Shown: one piece after another, positions 43,861-53,805 of the stretch
How the letters are laid out: each line of letters opens with the position of its first letter
How positions within the stretch are numbered: position 1 is the stretch's first letter
Notes under the pieces: model-generated
Databases searched by the model: none
Told to the model about the DNA's origin: nothing
What the model saw: only the letters and a program-made list of their open reading frames with translations
Assembly: GCF_002813325.1 (NCBI RefSeq)
Contig: NZ_PHUG01000001.1
Location: 4,216,001-4,280,000 of the forward strand
Direction of reading: 5' to 3'
DNA length: 64,000 nt
Source of the DNA: Janthinobacterium sp. 64
GTDB taxonomy: Bacteria; Pseudomonadota; Gammaproteobacteria; Burkholderiales; Burkholderiaceae_D
Made by a program: the position numbers and the translations under genes

Positions 43861-45021
43861 ATGAATCAAGCAATACCGCCGGACCCGCGCATTGCCAGCC
43901 TCGAAGCCGAAAACCAAGCCTTGCGCGCGCGCATGGATTTCCTGCTGGAACAGGTCGAGCGCAACCACGACATCATGTGCCGCCACCAGGCGTTTGACCT
44001 GGAAATCGTCGGTGCGTCCACCTTTCCCGAACTGATCGGCACCATTTTCCGCACCTTGCCCGTGATTTCCGACCTCGACGGCGTCACCCTGAGCCTGCTC
44101 GACGAGGATGACGATATCGTGCTGGTGATGGAAAAGCTGGGCGTCGATTTCAGCGCTTTCCCGCAGTTGCTGTTCGTGCATGCCGTGGCGGAGCTGGGTT
44201 TTGCTGCACCAAAACCCGTGGCCGAAGGGGAAGCGGCCTTGCCGCCGCGGCCCCTGCTGGGCACCTTCGACGCCGCCGTGCATGGCCCGCGTTTTCCGCA
44301 GATAAACGTGCCCCTGCGCAGCGTGGCGCTGGTGCCCTTGCTGCGCAACAAGCGGCTGATTGGCAGCCTGAACCTGGCCAGCGGCGACGAGACGCGCTTC
44401 ACGCCTTCGCTGGGCACGGATTTCATCAAGCACATGGCCTCCATCATCGCCATTTGCCTGGAAAACGTGATCAGCAATGAAATGCTGAAATACATCGGCT
44501 TGACCGATTCCCTGACGGGCGTCTATAACCGCCGCTATATCGACCGCCGCCTGCTGGAAGAAATCGCCCGCGCGCGGCGCCAGAATTATTGCATTTCGTG
44601 TATGTATATCGACATTGACCATTTCAAGCTGTTCAATGACAAGCATGGTCACCAGGGCGGCGATGAAGTATTGCGAGAAGTGGCCACGCGCATCCGCACG
44701 GAATTGCGCCGCTCCGATGCGCTGGGCCGCTTCGGCGGCGAGGAATTCGTCGTGCTGCTGATCGATGCCGACCTCGACAGCGCGACCTTCGTGGCCGAAC
44801 GCATCCGCGCCAGCATCGCCGGCACCATGTTTGACTTGCCGGGCAGCGCGCAGGCGTGGGTCAGCGTGTCGATCGGCGTGGCCAGCCTGGAAGCGGACGT
44901 GGCGCTGCTGCCGATCGAAACGGTGGCGCAGCAACTGGTGGCGCACGCCGACCAGGCCCTGTACCAGGCCAAGGCCGATGGGCGCAACAAGGTCGTCAGC
45001 TGGCAGGCGCAGCCAGGTTAA
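43861..45021 (+). CDS. Diguanylate cyclase with N-terminal DUF484/GAF-like domain
   Basis: 386 aa. Residues about 10-205 resemble DUF484, a GAF-like sensor: a coiled start (SLEAENQALRARMDFLLEQVERN), LPVISDLDGVTLSLLDED, RSVALVPLLRNKRLIGSLNLASGD and GTDFIKHMASIIAICLENV. A GGDEF domain follows with DSLTGVYNRRY, IDIDHFKLFNDKHGH and the active-site GGEEF at 292-296. An inhibitory RxxD I-site is intact (R283-D286, five residues before GGEEF). It should make c-di-GMP with product inhibition. AAGG at about 43851 precedes ATG 43861. Its stop directly abuts the kef stop on the other strand. Confidence 0.88.
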   Translation: MNQAIPPDPRIASLEAENQALRARMDFLLEQVERNHDIMCRHQAFDLEIVGASTFPELIGTIFRTLPVISDLDGVTLSLLDEDDDIVLVMEKLGVDFSAFPQLLFVHAVAELGFAAPKPVAEGEAALPPRPLLGTFDAAVHGPRFPQINVPLRSVALVPLLRNKRLIGSLNLASGDETRFTPSLGTDFIKHMASIIAICLENVISNEMLKYIGLTDSLTGVYNRRYIDRRLLEEIARARRQNYCISCMYIDIDHFKLFNDKHGHQGGDEVLREVATRIRTELRRSDALGRFGGEEFVVLLIDADLDSATFVAERIRASIAGTMFDLPGSAQAWVSVSIGVASLEADVALLPIETVAQQLVAHADQALYQAKADGRNKVVSWQAQPG

Positions 45022-47001
45022 TTACTTTAATAGTAAAGTTTCCGCTTTGGCCACGGCGTCGGCCGTGCCGCGCAGCACCACCACGTCACCGCTGGCCAGC
45101 TGCGTCTCGGGCGTGATATCGAGGCGGCCGCGGCCGCGGCGAATGGTCGTCACGGCAGCGCCGCAGCCGGCCACGTCGATCGTGCTCAGGGGCAAGCCCA
45201 CGCAGTGCGCGCCCTCGCTGACGGTGACCGTATGCAGGCGCTCCAGCTCGGCATCGTCGCCCGCGTCGCTGGAACCGTGGAAATAGCCGCGCAGAGAGGC
45301 ATAGCGTTCCTCGCGCGCCGCCTGCACCCGGTGCACCACGCGGCGCAGGGGCACGCCCATCATGATCAAGGCGTGCGAAGCGAGCATCAGGCTGCCTTCC
45401 ATCAATTCCGGCACCACTTCGGCCGCGCCCGCCTTCTTCAACTGATCGAGGTCGCTGTCGTCGTGGCTGCGCACGATGACGGGCAAGGTTGGCGCCATTT
45501 CGTTGAGTAAATGCAATAACTTCAGTGCCGAGGGCGTGTTGGCGTAGGTGATCACCACGGCGCTGGCCCGGTAGATGCCAGCCGCCACCAGGCTTTCGCG
45601 CCGGCCCGCGTCGCCATACGAGACGTGGGCGCCGGCCAGCTGCGCTTCCTGCACCCGTTCCGGGTCCAGGTCCAGCGCGTGGTATTCGATTTTTTCTTCC
45701 GCCAGCAGGGTGGCCAGGCTTTGCCCGCTGCGCCCGAAGCCGGCGATCAGCACGTGTTTCTGCGAGGCCATGGTGCGCGTGGCGATCTTGGTGAGCGCCA
45801 GCGATTGCATCATCCAGTCGTTGGCCGCCAGTTTCATGACGATGGCGTCGGACTTGGCGATGAGGAAGGGCGCCACCAGCATCGACAGCACCATCGACGC
45901 CAGCACCACCTGCACGACGAACGGGTCCATCAGCTTGATGCCGCCAGCCAGGTTCAGCAGCACGAAGCCGAACTCGCCCGCCTGCGCCAGCGCCAGGCCC
46001 GTGCGCAATGACACGCCCGTCGATGCGCCGAACAGCCGGGCCAGCCCTGCGATGAGGGCAAATTTCAGCAGCACGGGGCCGCACAGCAGCAGCAAGACGA
46101 GCCACCAGTTATCGAGCACCACGCGGATATTGAGCAGCATGCCGACGGTGATGAAGAACAGGCCCAGCAGCACGTCGCGGAAGGGCTTGATATCCTCTTC
46201 CACCTGATGCTTGAATTCCGTCTCGGAAATGAGCATGCCGGCAACAAACGCCCCCAGGGCCAGCGACAGCCCGGCCCGCTCCGTGATCCACGCCGCACCG
46301 AGGGTGATCAGCAGCAGGTTGAGCATGAACAGTTCTTGCGAGCGGCGCTTGGCGACGATGGTCAGCCAGCCGCGCACCAGTTTCTGGCCGATGAACAGCA
46401 GCAAGATCAGTACGACGAGGGCCTTGCCGCCGGCCCAGGCCAGGGTTTCGGCCAGGTTGTCCGAATCGCGCGTGAGAGCAGGAATCAGGATCAGCAGGGG
46501 CACGACGGCCAGGTCCTGGAACAGCAAGATGCCGATGATCTTGCGGCCGTGTTCGCTTTCGAGTTCCAGCCGTTCCGTGAGCATTTTCGAGACGATGGCC
46601 GTCGACGACATGGCCAGCGCGCCGCCCAGGGCGAACGCGGCTTGCCAGCTCAGGTGGATGTAGGCGGACAGGTAGCGCCCGACGAACCAGCCGAAGACGA
46701 CGGTAGCGATGATGGTGGTGACCACCTGGGCCATGCCAAGGCCGAAGACGATGCGCCGCATGGCGAGGAACTTGGGCAGAGAAAATTCGAGCCCGATGGA
46801 AAACATCAGGAAGACGACGCCGAATTCGGCCAGGGTGTGGCTGGCCTCGTTTTCCGCTGCCAGGCCCAGCGCATGGGGGCCGATGACGATGCCAACGGCC
46901 AGGTAGCCCAGCATGGGCGGCAAATGCAACATTCTGAAAGCGACCACGCCCAGCACGGCGCTGCCGAGTAACATCAGAGTCAGTTCAAGCGAGGAAAACA
47001 T
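45022..47001 (-). CDS. Monovalent cation:proton antiporter, KefB/KefC family (CPA2)
   Basis: 659 aa. The first about 390 residues are a CPA2 Na/H exchanger-type membrane domain with about 12 helices (for example LAEFGVVFLMFSIGLEFSLPK, ALAMSSTAIVSKML, ALAQAGEFGFVLL). An RCK_N/TrkA-N domain follows with the nucleotide-binding GFGRSGQ, then a TrkA_C-like domain (about 570-655). This is the glutathione-gated potassium efflux architecture, but the family also covers other K+/H+ or Na+/H+ antiporters, so I leave the symbol blank. It is divergent from kdsD across 84 bases. Confidence 0.88.
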   Translation of the reverse strand: MFSSLELTLMLLGSAVLGVVAFRMLHLPPMLGYLAVGIVIGPHALGLAAENEASHTLAEFGVVFLMFSIGLEFSLPKFLAMRRIVFGLGMAQVVTTIIATVVFGWFVGRYLSAYIHLSWQAAFALGGALAMSSTAIVSKMLTERLELESEHGRKIIGILLFQDLAVVPLLILIPALTRDSDNLAETLAWAGGKALVVLILLLFIGQKLVRGWLTIVAKRRSQELFMLNLLLITLGAAWITERAGLSLALGAFVAGMLISETEFKHQVEEDIKPFRDVLLGLFFITVGMLLNIRVVLDNWWLVLLLLCGPVLLKFALIAGLARLFGASTGVSLRTGLALAQAGEFGFVLLNLAGGIKLMDPFVVQVVLASMVLSMLVAPFLIAKSDAIVMKLAANDWMMQSLALTKIATRTMASQKHVLIAGFGRSGQSLATLLAEEKIEYHALDLDPERVQEAQLAGAHVSYGDAGRRESLVAAGIYRASAVVITYANTPSALKLLHLLNEMAPTLPVIVRSHDDSDLDQLKKAGAAEVVPELMEGSLMLASHALIMMGVPLRRVVHRVQAAREERYASLRGYFHGSSDAGDDAELERLHTVTVSEGAHCVGLPLSTIDVAGCGAAVTTIRRGRGRLDITPETQLASGDVVVLRGTADAVAKAETLLLK

Positions 47002-47085
47002 GGGTTGCCCGGTACGGTCAATGGAAATCGTTGTTTGTTGTGACTGGCAAGTTTTTTGCTTTCCTAATTCGTTTATACTTTGGGC

Positions 47086-48120
47086 ATGAGTGTAACCCAT
47101 GAAAAAACAATGCTGAAAGCTTTTGATCGAATTGACATGCAAGCGACCACCGAGCGCGCCGTCGCGCTGGCCCGCACCACCTTGCAGATCGAGTCCGACG
47201 CCATCGTCGCGCTGCACGCGCGCCTGGCCACGGACGACAGCGTGGGCCGCGCCGTGGCGCTGTTGCTGCAATGCAAAGGAAGAGTCGTCGTCTCCGGCAT
47301 CGGCAAATCCGGCCATATCGCGCGCAAGATTGCCGCCACCCTCGCTTCCACCGGCACGCCGGCCCTGTTCGTGCATCCGGCCGAAGCGGCCCATGGCGAC
47401 CTGGGCATGGTCACCTCGGACGATGCTTTTATTGCCATATCGTATTCGGGCGAATCGTCGGAACTGATGGCCATCATGCCCGTCGTCAAGCGCATGGGCG
47501 GCGTACTGATTTCCATGACGGGCAAACCGAATTCGAGCCTGGCGCAGCTGGCCGACGTGCACCTGGATGTTTCTGTTGAGAAAGAAGCCTGTCCGCTGAA
47601 TCTGGCGCCGACGGCCAGCACCACCGTCACCCTGGCCCTGGGCGACGCGCTCGCCGTGGCCTTGCTCGATTTGCGCGGCTTCAAGGAAGAAGATTTCGCG
47701 CGCTCGCATCCGGGCGGCGCCCTGGGCCGGCGCCTGCTCACGCACGTGCATGACGTCATGCGCAGCGGCGAACGGGTACCCAAGGTGCCCGTGGACGCTT
47801 CCTTGCTGCAGGCGCTGGAAGAAATGACGAAGAAGGGCATGGGCATGACGGCCGTCGTCGATGCGGACAACCGCCCCGTGGGCGTGTTTACCGATGGCGA
47901 CCTGCGCCGCATGTTCGAGCGCGTGCAGGATTTCACGCAAGTGGCGATCCGCGACGTCATGCATGCGCAGCCGCGCAGCATCGCGCCCGAACGCCTGGCC
48001 GTCGATGCCGTGGCCGTGATGGAGCAGTTCCGCATCAACCAGATGCTGGTCGTCGATGCCGACGGCAAGCTGGTGGGCGCGCTGCATATCCATGATCTGA
48101 CGCAAGCGAAGGTGATCTGA
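47086..48120 (+). CDS. kdsD: Arabinose-5-phosphate isomerase KdsD
   Basis: Converts ribulose 5-phosphate to arabinose 5-phosphate, the first step of Kdo synthesis for lipopolysaccharide. Features: an SIS sugar isomerase domain (about 45-180; VVVSGIGKSGHIARKIAATLASTGTPA in outline, the catalytic HGDLGMVT-type segment, SYSGESSEL), then two CBS domains (about 210-340). About 344 aa. In-frame ATG codons are at 47086 and 47110; I used 47086 after GGG, but 47110 is possible. kdsC starts at the last base of its stop. Confidence 0.92.
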   Translation: MSVTHEKTMLKAFDRIDMQATTERAVALARTTLQIESDAIVALHARLATDDSVGRAVALLLQCKGRVVVSGIGKSGHIARKIAATLASTGTPALFVHPAEAAHGDLGMVTSDDAFIAISYSGESSELMAIMPVVKRMGGVLISMTGKPNSSLAQLADVHLDVSVEKEACPLNLAPTASTTVTLALGDALAVALLDLRGFKEEDFARSHPGGALGRRLLTHVHDVMRSGERVPKVPVDASLLQALEEMTKKGMGMTAVVDADNRPVGVFTDGDLRRMFERVQDFTQVAIRDVMHAQPRSIAPERLAVDAVAVMEQFRINQMLVVDADGKLVGALHIHDLTQAKVI

Positions 48121-48653
48121 TGGACAGCGTAGCGGACAACCTGGCGCGCGCGGCCAAGGTCAGACTGATGATCTTTGACGTCGACGGCGTGCTCACCGAC
48201 GGCAGCCTGCATTTCGGCCCCGATGGCGAGATGATGAAAACGTTTAATGTGTATGATGGCCTGGGTATCAAGCTGCTGCAGGAATCGGGCGTGCAGACGG
48301 CCATCATCAGCGCGCGCCGCTCGGCCATCACGGCGCGCCGCGCGCAAGATCTTGGCATTACCCATGTGCACCAGGGCGGTCACGACAAGCTGACGCCGTT
48401 TCGCGAACTGCTGGCGCTGACGGGCTTGACGCAAGAGCAATGCGGCTACATCGGCGACGATGTCATCGACGCCCCCATCCTGCGCCGCGTGGGCTTTGCC
48501 GTCAGCGTGCCGGGCGGGCGTCCGGAAGTGCAGGACCTGGCGCACCATGTGACGCAGGCCGGCGGCGGCCGCGGCGCGGTGCGCGAGATCTGCGAATTCC
48601 TGCTGCGCGCGCAGGACAACTATGCGCGCGTCATGGCGCCGTTCCTGGAGTGA
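48120..48653 (+). CDS. kdsC: 3-deoxy-D-manno-octulosonate 8-phosphate phosphatase KdsC
   Basis: HAD-family phosphatase of 177 aa that dephosphorylates Kdo 8-phosphate. The nucleophile motif is FDVDGVLTDG (D20 and D22 catalytic), followed by VYDGLGIKLLQESG, the motif II segment ISARRS, and motif III GYIGDDVIDAP. C0-type, without a cap domain, as in the tetrameric KdsC family. The ATG shares a base with the kdsD TGA (TGATG), so translation is coupled; lptC follows at 42 bases. Confidence 0.95.
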   Translation: MDSVADNLARAAKVRLMIFDVDGVLTDGSLHFGPDGEMMKTFNVYDGLGIKLLQESGVQTAIISARRSAITARRAQDLGITHVHQGGHDKLTPFRELLALTGLTQEQCGYIGDDVIDAPILRRVGFAVSVPGGRPEVQDLAHHVTQAGGGRGAVREICEFLLRAQDNYARVMAPFLE

Positions 48654-48695
48654 GGCGCACCTTGCCGCCAGTGAGATTGGAAAGAGTGAAACCCT

Positions 48696-49307
48696 ATGCG
48701 TAAGCCAGGAGGCGCCCATCGCTGGCGCACGATTTTTACCGTGCTGGGCGCGGTTGTTGTCGCGCTGGCCAGCTTTTGGCTGCTCGAAGTGATGAACAAG
48801 AATGCCCAGGACATCACGGCCAGCAAGCATCTGGATGAGCCAGACTATTTCATCACCAATTTCAGCCTGGTGCGCATGGACTTGACGGGTAAACCCAGCT
48901 ATATCGTATCGGGCACCAAGCTCACGCATTATCCGGCCGACGATTCCTCCGATATCGACCAGCCTTTCGTGCGCAAGCTCACGCCAGGCATGCCGCCGAT
49001 GAACATGAATGCGGAACTGGCGCATATCGACCAGGACAATACCCGGCTGCAACTGCATCGCAATGTCGTGATCGACCGCGTGGCCAGTCCAAAGGCGCAG
49101 AACCTGACGGTCAGGACGGAAGCGCTGACGGTATTCCCGGATGAGGAAAGAATGGAAACGGACGTGCCTGTCGATATCCTGACGGGCGCCTCGCGCCTCA
49201 ATGGCGTCGGCATGAAGGCCAATAACGCCACTGGCGTGGTGGAAGTGCAGAATGCGCTGCGCATGGTCCTCCCGCCGAAACCGCGCCCTGCCGCGGCGGC
49301 AAAATGA
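48696..49307 (+). CDS. lptC: LPS export protein LptC
   Basis: Bitopic inner-membrane protein that carries LPS from LptBFG to periplasmic LptA. 203 aa with one N-terminal membrane anchor (about 11-31, IFTVLGAVVVALASFWLLEVM) and a periplasmic beta-jellyroll (PDYFITNFSLVRMDLTGKPSY, LQLHRNVVIDR, VPVDILTGASRLNGVGMKANN). Sequence conservation is low in this family; the position between kdsC and lptA confirms the call. lptA follows by 25 bases. Confidence 0.9.
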   Translation: MRKPGGAHRWRTIFTVLGAVVVALASFWLLEVMNKNAQDITASKHLDEPDYFITNFSLVRMDLTGKPSYIVSGTKLTHYPADDSSDIDQPFVRKLTPGMPPMNMNAELAHIDQDNTRLQLHRNVVIDRVASPKAQNLTVRTEALTVFPDEERMETDVPVDILTGASRLNGVGMKANNATGVVEVQNALRMVLPPKPRPAAAAK

Positions 49308-49332
49308 CAGAATGAAACAAGGAAACCATACT

Positions 49333-49914
49333 ATGAAGAAGATCTTGCTGTTGACCGTATTGTCCCTGGCCATCATGGGAGGTGCGCATGCCGAGAAGGC
49401 CGATTCCGAGAAGGAAGCCGTCATCACGGCACGCAGCGGCCACGTCGATGACGTCAAGCAAGTGCGTACCCTGACGGGCGACGTCGTGCTGGTGAAAGGC
49501 ACGCTGACCATGAAGGCGGGCCGGGCCTTGATCACGGAAGACCCGCAAGGCTACCAGTTCATCACCTTCTGGGCCGATCCCGGCAAGCTGGCCACCTTCC
49601 GCCAGAAGCGCGATGGCGCGGGCGACCTGTGGGTGGAAGGCGAAGCGGAGCGCGTGGAATACAACAACAAGACGGAAGTGGTGAAACTGTTTTCCAAGGC
49701 CAAGCTGACGCGCCTGGAAGGCACGAAAGTGACCGATGTGGCCAACGGCGCCTTCATCTCGTATGACAGCCGTAAGGAAGTATTCACAATGGAAAATTCC
49801 GACAGCGGCACCAGCACGCCCGATGGCGGCAGCGTGCGCATGGTGATCCAGCCGAAGCCCAAGGCACCGGCGGCGGAGAAAGCGCCGGCCACGCCCGCGC
49901 CAGGAAAGAAATAA
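49333..49914 (+). CDS. lptA: LPS transport periplasmic protein LptA
   Basis: Periplasmic bridge protein (193 aa) that oligomerises head to tail to move LPS across the periplasm. Signal peptide [20 protein letters not shown], then the OstA jellyroll: [51 protein letters not shown] and [13 protein letters not shown] lysine/proline/alanine tail ends the protein. AAGGAAA precedes ATG 49333. Its stop overlaps the lptB start (TAATG). Confidence 0.93.
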   Translation: MKKILLLTVLSLAIMGGAHAEKADSEKEAVITARSGHVDDVKQVRTLTGDVVLVKGTLTMKAGRALITEDPQGYQFITFWADPGKLATFRQKRDGAGDLWVEGEAERVEYNNKTEVVKLFSKAKLTRLEGTKVTDVANGAFISYDSRKEVFTMENSDSGTSTPDGGSVRMVIQPKPKAPAAEKAPATPAPGKK

Positions 49915-50669
49915 TGGACAATACTCGTTGCGGCAGCACCCTGATCGTTCGCGGGCTGCAAAAAACCTATGGCAAGCGGCAAGTCGTGCATGATGTCTCA
50001 CTGCAAGTCGAATGCGGCGAAGTGGTGGGGCTGCTGGGCCCGAACGGCGCCGGCAAAACCACCTCGTTCTACATGATCGTCGGCCTGGTGCCGTCGGACG
50101 GCGGCAGCATCGATATCAGCGGCGTGGACATTTCCCGCCTGCCGATCCACCGCCGCGCGCAGATGGGCCTGTCGTATCTGCCGCAGGAAGCGTCCGTCTT
50201 CCGCAAGCTGACGGTGGAAGACAATATCCGCGCCGTGCTGGAAATCCAGACCGTTGAAGGCCGTCCTTTGAAGAAGGCCGAGATCGAAGAGCGCCTGGAT
50301 AAATTGCTGGCCGACTTGCAAATTGAAAAGTTGCGAGAGAACCAGGCGCTGTCCTTGTCGGGTGGCGAGCGCCGCCGCGTGGAAATCGCCCGCGCGCTGG
50401 CCACCGACCCCCGTTTCGTGCTGCTCGACGAGCCGTTCGCCGGCGTCGACCCCATCGCCGTGATCGAGATCCAGCGTATCGTGCGCTTCTTGAAGGAGCG
50501 CAATATCGGTGTGCTCATCACCGACCATAATGTGCGCGAGACGCTGGGTATCTGCGACCGTGCCTACATCATCAACCAGGGCTCGGTGCTGGCGTCGGGA
50601 CGCCCCGACGACATCATCGCGAACGAGTCGGTACGCCGGGTCTATCTGGGCGAACACTTCCGTATGTGA
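49914..50669 (+). CDS. lptB: LPS export ABC transporter ATP-binding protein LptB
   Basis: Cytoplasmic ATPase that powers LptBFG extraction of LPS. 251 aa: Walker A GPNGAGKT (42-49), Q-loop near [13 protein letters not shown], signature LSGGE (148-152), Walker B FVLLDE (168-173), H-loop in TDHNVRETL. The ATG overlaps the lptA stop by one base. The LptFG permease genes are not in the window, as usual for this split arrangement. rpoN starts five bases after the stop. Confidence 0.96.
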   Translation: MDNTRCGSTLIVRGLQKTYGKRQVVHDVSLQVECGEVVGLLGPNGAGKTTSFYMIVGLVPSDGGSIDISGVDISRLPIHRRAQMGLSYLPQEASVFRKLTVEDNIRAVLEIQTVEGRPLKKAEIEERLDKLLADLQIEKLRENQALSLSGGERRRVEIARALATDPRFVLLDEPFAGVDPIAVIEIQRIVRFLKERNIGVLITDHNVRETLGICDRAYIINQGSVLASGRPDDIIANESVRRVYLGEHFRM

Positions 50670-50673
50670 GCCA

Positions 50674-52152
50674 ATGAAACAATCATTGCAGCTGCGCACT
50701 TCGCAGCACCTGGCACTGACGCCGCAGTTGCAGCAATCGATACGCCTGTTGCAATTGTCTACCCTGGAATTGCACCAGGAACTAGAGCAACTGCTGACGG
50801 ACAATCCCTTGCTCGAACGCCTGGACGATCCGCTCGACCATTCGCTGCGCCTGCTGTCCGACGGGGCCCTCAGTTCCACGGCCGCGCCGGCCGAAGCGCC
50901 GCCCCAGCCGCCAGGCCAGGAGGCGCCTGCGGCGCCGGCCGAAGCGGAAGCCTTTGACGGCGAGGCGGGCGAGGGCCCGGCCGCCGCGGACGGCGGCGAC
51001 AGCGACTGGAGCGAGGCGAGCCGCGGCAAGGCGCCCGACGATGAGGATTCGCGTCCGCAACTGGAGGCCCATCACTGCACCCTGCGCGAGCACCTGATGG
51101 AGCAGATGCGCGTGACGGTGCTCGAATTGCGCGACCGCGCGCTGGTCGAGCTGATCATCGACGCGCTCGACGACAATGGCTACCTGGAAGAGTCGCTCGA
51201 CGACATCCTGGCGCGCCTGCCGGAAGAGCTGGAAATCGACGCCGACGAACTGCGCACGGCCTTGTCGCTGCTGCAAAGTTTCGATCCGCCCGGCGTGGGC
51301 GCGCGCAATGCGTCCGAATGCCTGGCGCTGCAGATCAAGCGTTTGCCGCACGTCGCCATGGTGACGCGGCGCATGGCCCTCGTCATCGTGGAAAAGCACC
51401 TGGCCTGGTTTGCCCAGCGCGATTTCAACAAGCTGAAAAAAGCCCTCGATTGCGACGAGGAAGACTTGCGCGAAGCGCAGACGGTGATTCGCCAGTGCAA
51501 TCCGCATCCGGGCGCCGTGTTCGCCTCGGATGTGTCCGATTACGTGGTACCCGATGTCGTCGTCAAGCGCGCGCGCAATGGCTGGCAAGTCACCCTGAAC
51601 AATGACGTCATGCCGCGCCTGCGCGTCAACGCCATGTACGCCAACTTGCTCAAGCAGGGCAAGGGCGAGGGCGCCATGGGTGCGCAGTTGCAGGAAGCCA
51701 AGTGGCTGATCAAGAATATGCGCCAGCGCTTCGACACCATCCTGCGCGTGGCACAGGCGATAGTAGAAAGACAAAAGAACTTTTTCTCGCATGGGGCCGT
51801 TGCCATGCGCCCCCTTGTGCTCCGTGAAATAGCTGATACACTAGGTTTACACGAGAGTACTATCTCGCGGGTAACAACTCAAAAGTACATGCTGACCCCG
51901 CACGGCATGTTCGAGTTGAAATATTTCTTTGGTAGCCACGTCGCCACCGAAGCGGGGGGCGAAGCGTCATCGACGGCGATACGGGCATTGATCGTGCAAC
52001 TGACAGGAGCAGAAGACCCTAAAAATCCTTTATCCGACAGTAAGATTGCGGACATGCTGGGGGAACAAGGCATGGTGATTGCGCGACGTACTGTTGCCAA
52101 ATACCGGGAAGCGTTGAAAATTCCGCCAGTGAGCCTGCGTAAGTGTTTGTAA
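50674..52152 (+). CDS. rpoN: RNA polymerase sigma-54 factor RpoN
   Basis: Alternative sigma factor for -24/-12 promoters that need AAA+ activators. 492 aa: glutamine-rich region I ([22 protein letters not shown]), an acidic, alanine/proline-rich region II that is long here (about 60-130), core-binding region, a helix-turn-helix with [20 protein letters not shown] residues, and the RpoN box [10 protein letters not shown] (470-479). ATG 50674 was chosen because it starts region I; in-frame upstream codons overlap lptB. The lptB-rpoN-hpf order is classical. No stop hairpin lies between rpoN and hpf. Confidence 0.96.
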   Translation: MKQSLQLRTSQHLALTPQLQQSIRLLQLSTLELHQELEQLLTDNPLLERLDDPLDHSLRLLSDGALSSTAAPAEAPPQPPGQEAPAAPAEAEAFDGEAGEGPAAADGGDSDWSEASRGKAPDDEDSRPQLEAHHCTLREHLMEQMRVTVLELRDRALVELIIDALDDNGYLEESLDDILARLPEELEIDADELRTALSLLQSFDPPGVGARNASECLALQIKRLPHVAMVTRRMALVIVEKHLAWFAQRDFNKLKKALDCDEEDLREAQTVIRQCNPHPGAVFASDVSDYVVPDVVVKRARNGWQVTLNNDVMPRLRVNAMYANLLKQGKGEGAMGAQLQEAKWLIKNMRQRFDTILRVAQAIVERQKNFFSHGAVAMRPLVLREIADTLGLHESTISRVTTQKYMLTPHGMFELKYFFGSHVATEAGGEASSTAIRALIVQLTGAEDPKNPLSDSKIADMLGEQGMVIARRTVAKYREALKIPPVSLRKCL

Positions 52153-52221
52153 GTTTTTTTCGGTTCCTCTGCGGGCCGGACAGGATGGACCGCACGAACC
52201 CGATCATCTTTAGGAGTGTGT

Positions 52222-52584
52222 ATGAATCTCACCATCAGCGGACATCATCTCGAAGTGACACCAGCCATCCGTGAATACGTACAAACGAAGCTGGAGCGCG
52301 TGAAACGTCATTTCGATCAAGTCATCGATATCGCCGTGATTCTGACCGTGGATAACCTCAAAGAGAAAGAAAAACGTCAAAAGGCTGAAGTCAACCTGCG
52401 TCTGAGTGGCAAGACTGTCTATGTGGAAAGCCTGGCGCACGACCTGTACGCCGCGATCGATACCCTGATCGACAAGCTCGATAGGCAAGTGATGAAATAC
52501 AAAACCAAAGTGCAAGGGCACGGTAAAGAGGCGATCAAGCATCTGCCAGACAACTCCGAGGAAGACGCCGTCGTCGCCGTTTAA
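52222..52584 (+). CDS. hpf: Ribosome hibernation promoting factor (HPF/YhbH, short form)
   Basis: 120-aa ribosome-binding factor that promotes 100S dimer formation in stationary phase. The beta-alpha-beta-beta-beta-alpha fold is visible: [31 protein letters not shown] in outline, then [24 protein letters not shown] and [20 protein letters not shown]. An acidic tail follows (DNSEEDAVV), making it slightly longer than E. coli HPF, but it lacks the long-form C-terminal dimer domain. AGGAG (52212-52216) selects ATG 52222 over an in-frame GTG at 52216. Confidence 0.95.
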   Translation: MNLTISGHHLEVTPAIREYVQTKLERVKRHFDQVIDIAVILTVDNLKEKEKRQKAEVNLRLSGKTVYVESLAHDLYAAIDTLIDKLDRQVMKYKTKVQGHGKEAIKHLPDNSEEDAVVAV

Positions 52585-52615
52585 GGCCACCCGCTTCCAG
52601 CAGTTGTGATCAACT

Positions 52616-52642
52616 AAGGGCGCACATCTTGCGCCCTTTTTT
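52616..52642 (+). terminator. Intrinsic terminator after hpf
   Basis: AAGGGCGCA (52616-52624) pairs with TGCGCCCTT (52630-52638) across CATCT, followed by more T residues. It ends the kdsD-to-hpf operon. Confidence 0.9.
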
Positions 52643-52719
52643 GCGCCCGTACCTGTCGAACGCAATCTTCCCCGCGCAAGGGCTAGAATGTTTGCACTTT
52701 CACTTCTTTCCTGCCTGCC

Positions 52720-53805
52720 ATGAGCGACTTCGTCCAGACCTCCATCCGCAACCGCACCGGGCACATCGTGCTCGACCGTCCGAAAGCCTTCAATTCCCTG
52801 TCGCTGGAGATGGTGCGCGCCTTGAGCGCGACGTTGCTGGCCTGGCGCGACGATCCGCAGGTGGACGCCGTGGTGATCCGTTCCAGCAGCGAAAAAGCCC
52901 TGTGCGCCGGTGGCGACATCCGTTTCTTTTACGATGCGGGCCTGGCCACGCCGCAAGGCGGCAGTGCCTTGCTGGAAGATTTCTTTACGGAAGAATACGC
53001 CTTAAATCATGTGATTCATTTCTATCCGAAACCGTATATCGCCGTGATGGATGGCGTGGTGATGGGCGGCGGCATGGGCGTGGCGCAAGCCGGGCCAGGC
53101 AACCGCCTGCGCATCGTCACGGGCCGCACGCGCATGGCCATGCCGGAAGTCAATATTGGCTTGTTCCCGGACGTGGGCGGCAGTTATTTCCTGTCGCGCC
53201 TGGCCGGCCAGCTGGGCCTGTACCTGGGCTTGACGGGCCTGACGATCAACGCGGCCGATGCCCTGTACACGGGGCTGGCCGATGTCTACCTGCCCGAGGC
53301 GCAGATGGGGACGCTGCTGGCCCTGTTCGACTCGACGCCGGGCGAGGCCTTGCCGGTCGCTATCAAGGCGCTGGCGGCACCGTTCCAGGCCGGGGCGGGG
53401 GCTTCTTCTTTGGCCACCGCGCGCGCGGCGCTGGACCGCCACTTCGGCGCGCCTTCCGTGGCCGCCATCATGGCCTCGCTGGCGCAGGACGACAGCGCGT
53501 TCGCGGGCAAGGCCCTGGCGGCCATGCGCCTGCGTTCGCCCCTGATGATGTCGGTGACCCTGGAATTGCTGCAGCGGGGGGCTCACCTGGGCGTGGCCGA
53601 TTGCCTGCGCCTGGAGCGTACGGTGGTGCGCCATAACTTCGCGCATGGCGAAGTGCTCGAAGGCGTGCGCGCGCTGGTGGTCGACAAGGACAATGCACCG
53701 CGCTGGAACCCCGTCAGCCTGGACGAGGTCGATGCAGCCATGGTGGCGCGCTTCTTTGCCCCCGTCTGGCCGGCTCAAGCGCATCCGCTGCGCCACTTGA
53801 ATTAA
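52720..53805 (+). CDS. Enoyl-CoA hydratase/3-hydroxyisobutyryl-CoA hydrolase family protein
   Basis: 361-aa crotonase-fold protein. The length and motifs favour the HIBYL-CoA hydrolase (HIBCH) subgroup of valine catabolism: LDRPKAFNSLSLEM, CAGGDIRFFYD oxyanion segment, PYIAVMDGVVMGGGMGV, and MPEVNIGLFPDVGGSYFLSRL, where the glutamate and aspartate are catalytic in HIBCH. No other valine genes are adjacent, so the substrate is uncertain. It sits alone between the hpf terminator and the convergent rapZ, whose stop codon abuts its own. Confidence 0.85.
   Translation: MSDFVQTSIRNRTGHIVLDRPKAFNSLSLEMVRALSATLLAWRDDPQVDAVVIRSSSEKALCAGGDIRFFYDAGLATPQGGSALLEDFFTEEYALNHVIHFYPKPYIAVMDGVVMGGGMGVAQAGPGNRLRIVTGRTRMAMPEVNIGLFPDVGGSYFLSRLAGQLGLYLGLTGLTINAADALYTGLADVYLPEAQMGTLLALFDSTPGEALPVAIKALAAPFQAGAGASSLATARAALDRHFGAPSVAAIMASLAQDDSAFAGKALAAMRLRSPLMMSVTLELLQRGAHLGVADCLRLERTVVRHNFAHGEVLEGVRALVVDKDNAPRWNPVSLDEVDAAMVARFFAPVWPAQAHPLRHLN

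Noticed and set aside
47056-47079. A promoter (TTGCTT and TATACT) just before kdsD
   Set aside because: The spacer is only 12 bases, too short for a sigma-70 promoter, and the start of transcription would fall on the first ATG.
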